DNA from: JASFRI01 sp050115015
Lineage (GTDB): Bacteria > Acidobacteriota > Polarisedimenticolia > CBDVAL01
Assembly (NCBI GenBank): GCA_050115015.1
Contig: JASFRI010000187.1
Coordinates: forward strand, 1 to 8,173
Length of the DNA stretch: 8,173 nucleotides
Reading direction: 5' to 3'
The notes under the pieces: model-generated
The model's database searches: none
What the model saw: only the letters and a program-made list of their open reading frames with translations
Told to the model about the DNA's origin: nothing
Made by a program: the position numbers and the translations under genes
Shown here: positions 6,213-8,173 of the stretch, piece by piece
Numbering within the stretch: position 1 is the stretch's first letter
Layout of the letters: each line of letters opens with the position of its first letter

Positions 6213-8173
6213 ATGACCGATTTCGTGCACCTGCACAACCACACCGAGTACTCGCTGCTCGACGGGGCCCAGCCTATCGATGCCATGCTGTCCAAGGCGG
6301 CGGACTCCGGCATGAAGGCCGTGGCGATCACGGATCACGGCAACATGTTCGGCGCCTTCCAGTTCTACCAGAAGGCGCGGAAGTACGGCGTCAAGCCGAT
6401 CCTTGGATGCGAGGCTTACGTCGCTCCGGGGGATCGGGCGGATCGCAGCCCCAGCCAGGGCGAGGGGCGGGGCAAGCCGTACCACCATCTGATCCTCCTC
6501 GCGGAGAACCGGATCGGGTTCGGCAATCTGGTCAAGCTGGTGTCACGGGCCTACCTGGAGGGGTTCTACTACCGGCCACGCATGGACAAGGCCCTGCTCC
6601 GGGAGCATGCGGAGGGCCTGATCGCACTCTCCGGATGCCTGGGGGCCGAGATCCCGACGCACATCCGGCACGACCGTCTCGACCTCGCGCGTCGGGCGGT
6701 CGAGGAGTACGTGGAGATCTTCGGCGATGGGAACTTCTTTCTCGAGGTCCAGGATCAGGGGCTGGAGCTGGAGAAGAAGGTCAACGAGGCGCTCCGGTCG
6801 CTTTCGGCGGAGTTCTCCATCCCGCTGGTGGTGACGAACGACAATCATTTCCTCAACCGCGACGACCAGCCAGCCCACGACATCCTGATCTGCATCGGCA
6901 CCGGCCGGACCGTCGAGGACGACTCGCGGATGAAGTACACGTGGGAGCATTACTTCAAGACGGGCGAGGAGATGGCGGCGGCTTTCCCCTGGTGTCCGGA
7001 CGCCCTGGCGGCGACGGTGGCCATCGCCGACCGCTGCGAGGTCGATCTCGACTGCTCGGTGCATCACGTGCCCCGCTTCGAGACGCCCGAGGGGAAGACG
7101 CTGGACGAGTACTTCGAGGAGACCGTGCGCGAGGGATTCGCCCGTCGGCGCGTCGTCTGGGAGGGTCTGGCGAAGGAGGGTGCACTGCGGCACGGTCTGG
7201 AGGATTACGAGAACCGCCTGACCGAGGAGATCCGGATCATCAAGCAGATGGGCTTCGCGGGGTACTTCCTGATCACCTGGGACCTGATCCGCTACGCCAG
7301 GGAGGAGGGGATCCCGGTGGGGCCCGGACGGGGCAGCGCCGCAGGCTCCCTGGTCGCCTACTGCCTCTGGATCACGGACGTGGATCCGCTGCAGTACGAG
7401 CTCCTCTTCGAGCGGTTTCTCAACCCGGAGCGCGTGACCATGCCCGACATCGACATCGACTTCTGCTTCCGCGGACGGCAGCGGGTGATCGATTACACCA
7501 CCCGCAAGTACGGGCGGGAGAACGTGGCCCAGATCATCACCTTCGGCACGATGGCGGCCCGGGCCGTGCTTCGCGACGCCGGCCGAGCCCTGGGGATGAC
7601 CTACGGGGAGGTGGACCGGCTGGCCAAGCTGATCCCGGCGGAGCTGGGCGCCACGCTGGAGAAGTCCGTGGAGGCCGTCCCGCAGCTCCAGGAACTCTAC
7701 GGCGGGGATCCGAGGGTGAAGCGCCTGTTCGACGTCGGGAAGCGGCTGGAGGGCCTCTCCCGGCACGCGTCCACACACGCGGCCGGGGTCGTGATCGCGC
7801 CCCGCCCGCTGACGGAATTCGTCCCGCTGTTCCGCACCAGCAAGGACGAGATCACCACCCAGTGGCCGATGGGGGACATCGAGAGGGCGGGCCTCCTGAA
7901 GATGGACTTCCTGGGGCTCAAGACCCTGACGCTGATCAGCGACTGCTGTCGTCTCGTGGAGTCGGACCGGGGCGAACGGATCGATGTGGATCGCCTGCCC
8001 CTGGACGACGCCGCGACGTACACGCTCTTCTCCCGGGGGCAGACCAGCGGCATCTTCCAGTTCGAGTCCGGTGGGATGCGGGACATCCTGACGAAGATGC
8101 GCCCGGAGCGCTTCGAGGACCTCATCGCGCTGAACGCGCTGTACCGTCCCGGGCCGATCGGCTCGGGGATGAT
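6213..8173 (+). CDS. dnaE: DNA polymerase III subunit alpha (3' end beyond window)
   Basis: DnaE is the catalytic subunit of the replicative DNA polymerase III. The frame opens at the ATG at 6213 and runs without a stop to the window end: 653 complete codons of an expected 1,150-1,170. The N-terminal PHP domain begins 'FVHLHNHTEYSLLDG' (4-18) and continues with 'AITDHGNMFG', 'GCEAYVAP', 'SGCLGAEI' and 'TNDNHFL'. Polymerase motifs follow: 'VGPGRGSAAGSLVAY' around 369-383, the metal-binding 'PDIDIDF' with Asp412 and Asp414, 'SRHASTHAAGVVIA', and 'KMDFLGLKTLT' with Asp565. By comparison with E. coli these are the three catalytic aspartates. The segment ends at 'LIALNALYRPGPIGSGM', a conserved palm/fingers sequence. 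The missing part should hold the rest of the fingers, the tandem HhH, clamp-binding and OB regions. The family assignment is secure; it is DnaE1-like rather than PolC because no exonuclease insert interrupts the PHP domain. Confidence 0.97.
   Translation, partial: MTDFVHLHNHTEYSLLDGAQPIDAMLSKAADSGMKAVAITDHGNMFGAFQFYQKARKYGVKPILGCEAYVAPGDRADRSPSQGEGRGKPYHHLILLAENRIGFGNLVKLVSRAYLEGFYYRPRMDKALLREHAEGLIALSGCLGAEIPTHIRHDRLDLARRAVEEYVEIFGDGNFFLEVQDQGLELEKKVNEALRSLSAEFSIPLVVTNDNHFLNRDDQPAHDILICIGTGRTVEDDSRMKYTWEHYFKTGEEMAAAFPWCPDALAATVAIADRCEVDLDCSVHHVPRFETPEGKTLDEYFEETVREGFARRRVVWEGLAKEGALRHGLEDYENRLTEEIRIIKQMGFAGYFLITWDLIRYAREEGIPVGPGRGSAAGSLVAYCLWITDVDPLQYELLFERFLNPERVTMPDIDIDFCFRGRQRVIDYTTRKYGRENVAQIITFGTMAARAVLRDAGRALGMTYGEVDRLAKLIPAELGATLEKSVEAVPQLQELYGGDPRVKRLFDVGKRLEGLSRHASTHAAGVVIAPRPLTEFVPLFRTSKDEITTQWPMGDIERAGLLKMDFLGLKTLTLISDCCRLVESDRGERIDVDRLPLDDAATYTLFSRGQTSGIFQFESGGMRDILTKMRPERFEDLIALNALYRPGPIGSGM

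Noticed and set aside
4656..6488. Long minus-strand open frame (610 codons) opposite guaA and the start of dnaE
   Set aside because: It has the same antisense shadow effect. Its His/Arg/Pro-rich composition and its span across two well-supported genes argue against a real protein.
6543..7778. Minus-strand open frame (411 codons) opposite dnaE
   Set aside because: The plus strand encodes an uninterrupted DnaE with all catalytic motifs over this span, so the antisense frame is a shadow.
1..8173. Mobile element, phage, CRISPR or defence system
   Set aside because: All six genes are on one strand with uniform composition and match known families. No transposase, integrase, inverted terminal repeats or spaced repeat array is visible.

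Overview
The window is a dense, very GC-rich stretch of bacterial chromosome (roughly 70% GC by eye). It has six genes, all on the + strand, and almost no intergenic space. The presence of lptE, a lipoprotein of lipopolysaccharide export, points to a Gram-negative (diderm) cell. The nusB - leuS - lptE order, with guaA - dnaE behind it, resembles neighbourhoods I associate with high-GC Desulfobacterota/Deltaproteobacteria. That placement is inference and I hold it loosely.

Layout: the window opens inside nusB (transcription antitermination), whose first codons lie upstream. Its stop overlaps the start of a CheB-type methylesterase gene by four bases (ATGA). After a 92-base gap, which holds a plausible promoter, comes leuS (leucyl-tRNA synthetase). 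leuS is followed five bases later by lptE, whose stop codon shares one base with the GTG start of guaA (GMP synthase). A 15-base gap with a good Shine-Dalgarno sequence leads into dnaE (DNA polymerase III alpha), which runs off the right edge after about 653 codons.

Five genes are core housekeeping functions: rRNA transcription, tRNA charging, outer-membrane biogenesis, purine synthesis and replication. The tight spacing suggests two transcription units, nusB-cheB and leuS-lptE-guaA-dnaE, possibly joined by read-through. The odd member is the CheB protein. Its esterase domain looks catalytically intact, but its receiver domain has lost every residue needed for phosphorylation, and no other chemotaxis gene is in view.

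I found no RNA genes, mobile elements, CRISPR arrays, strong terminators or convincing novel multi-gene system. The observations most worth checking are the pseudo-receiver CheB coupled to nusB, an extra zinc-knuckle-like insert next to the KMSKS loop of LeuS, and an apparently intact PHP (possible proofreading) site in DnaE.
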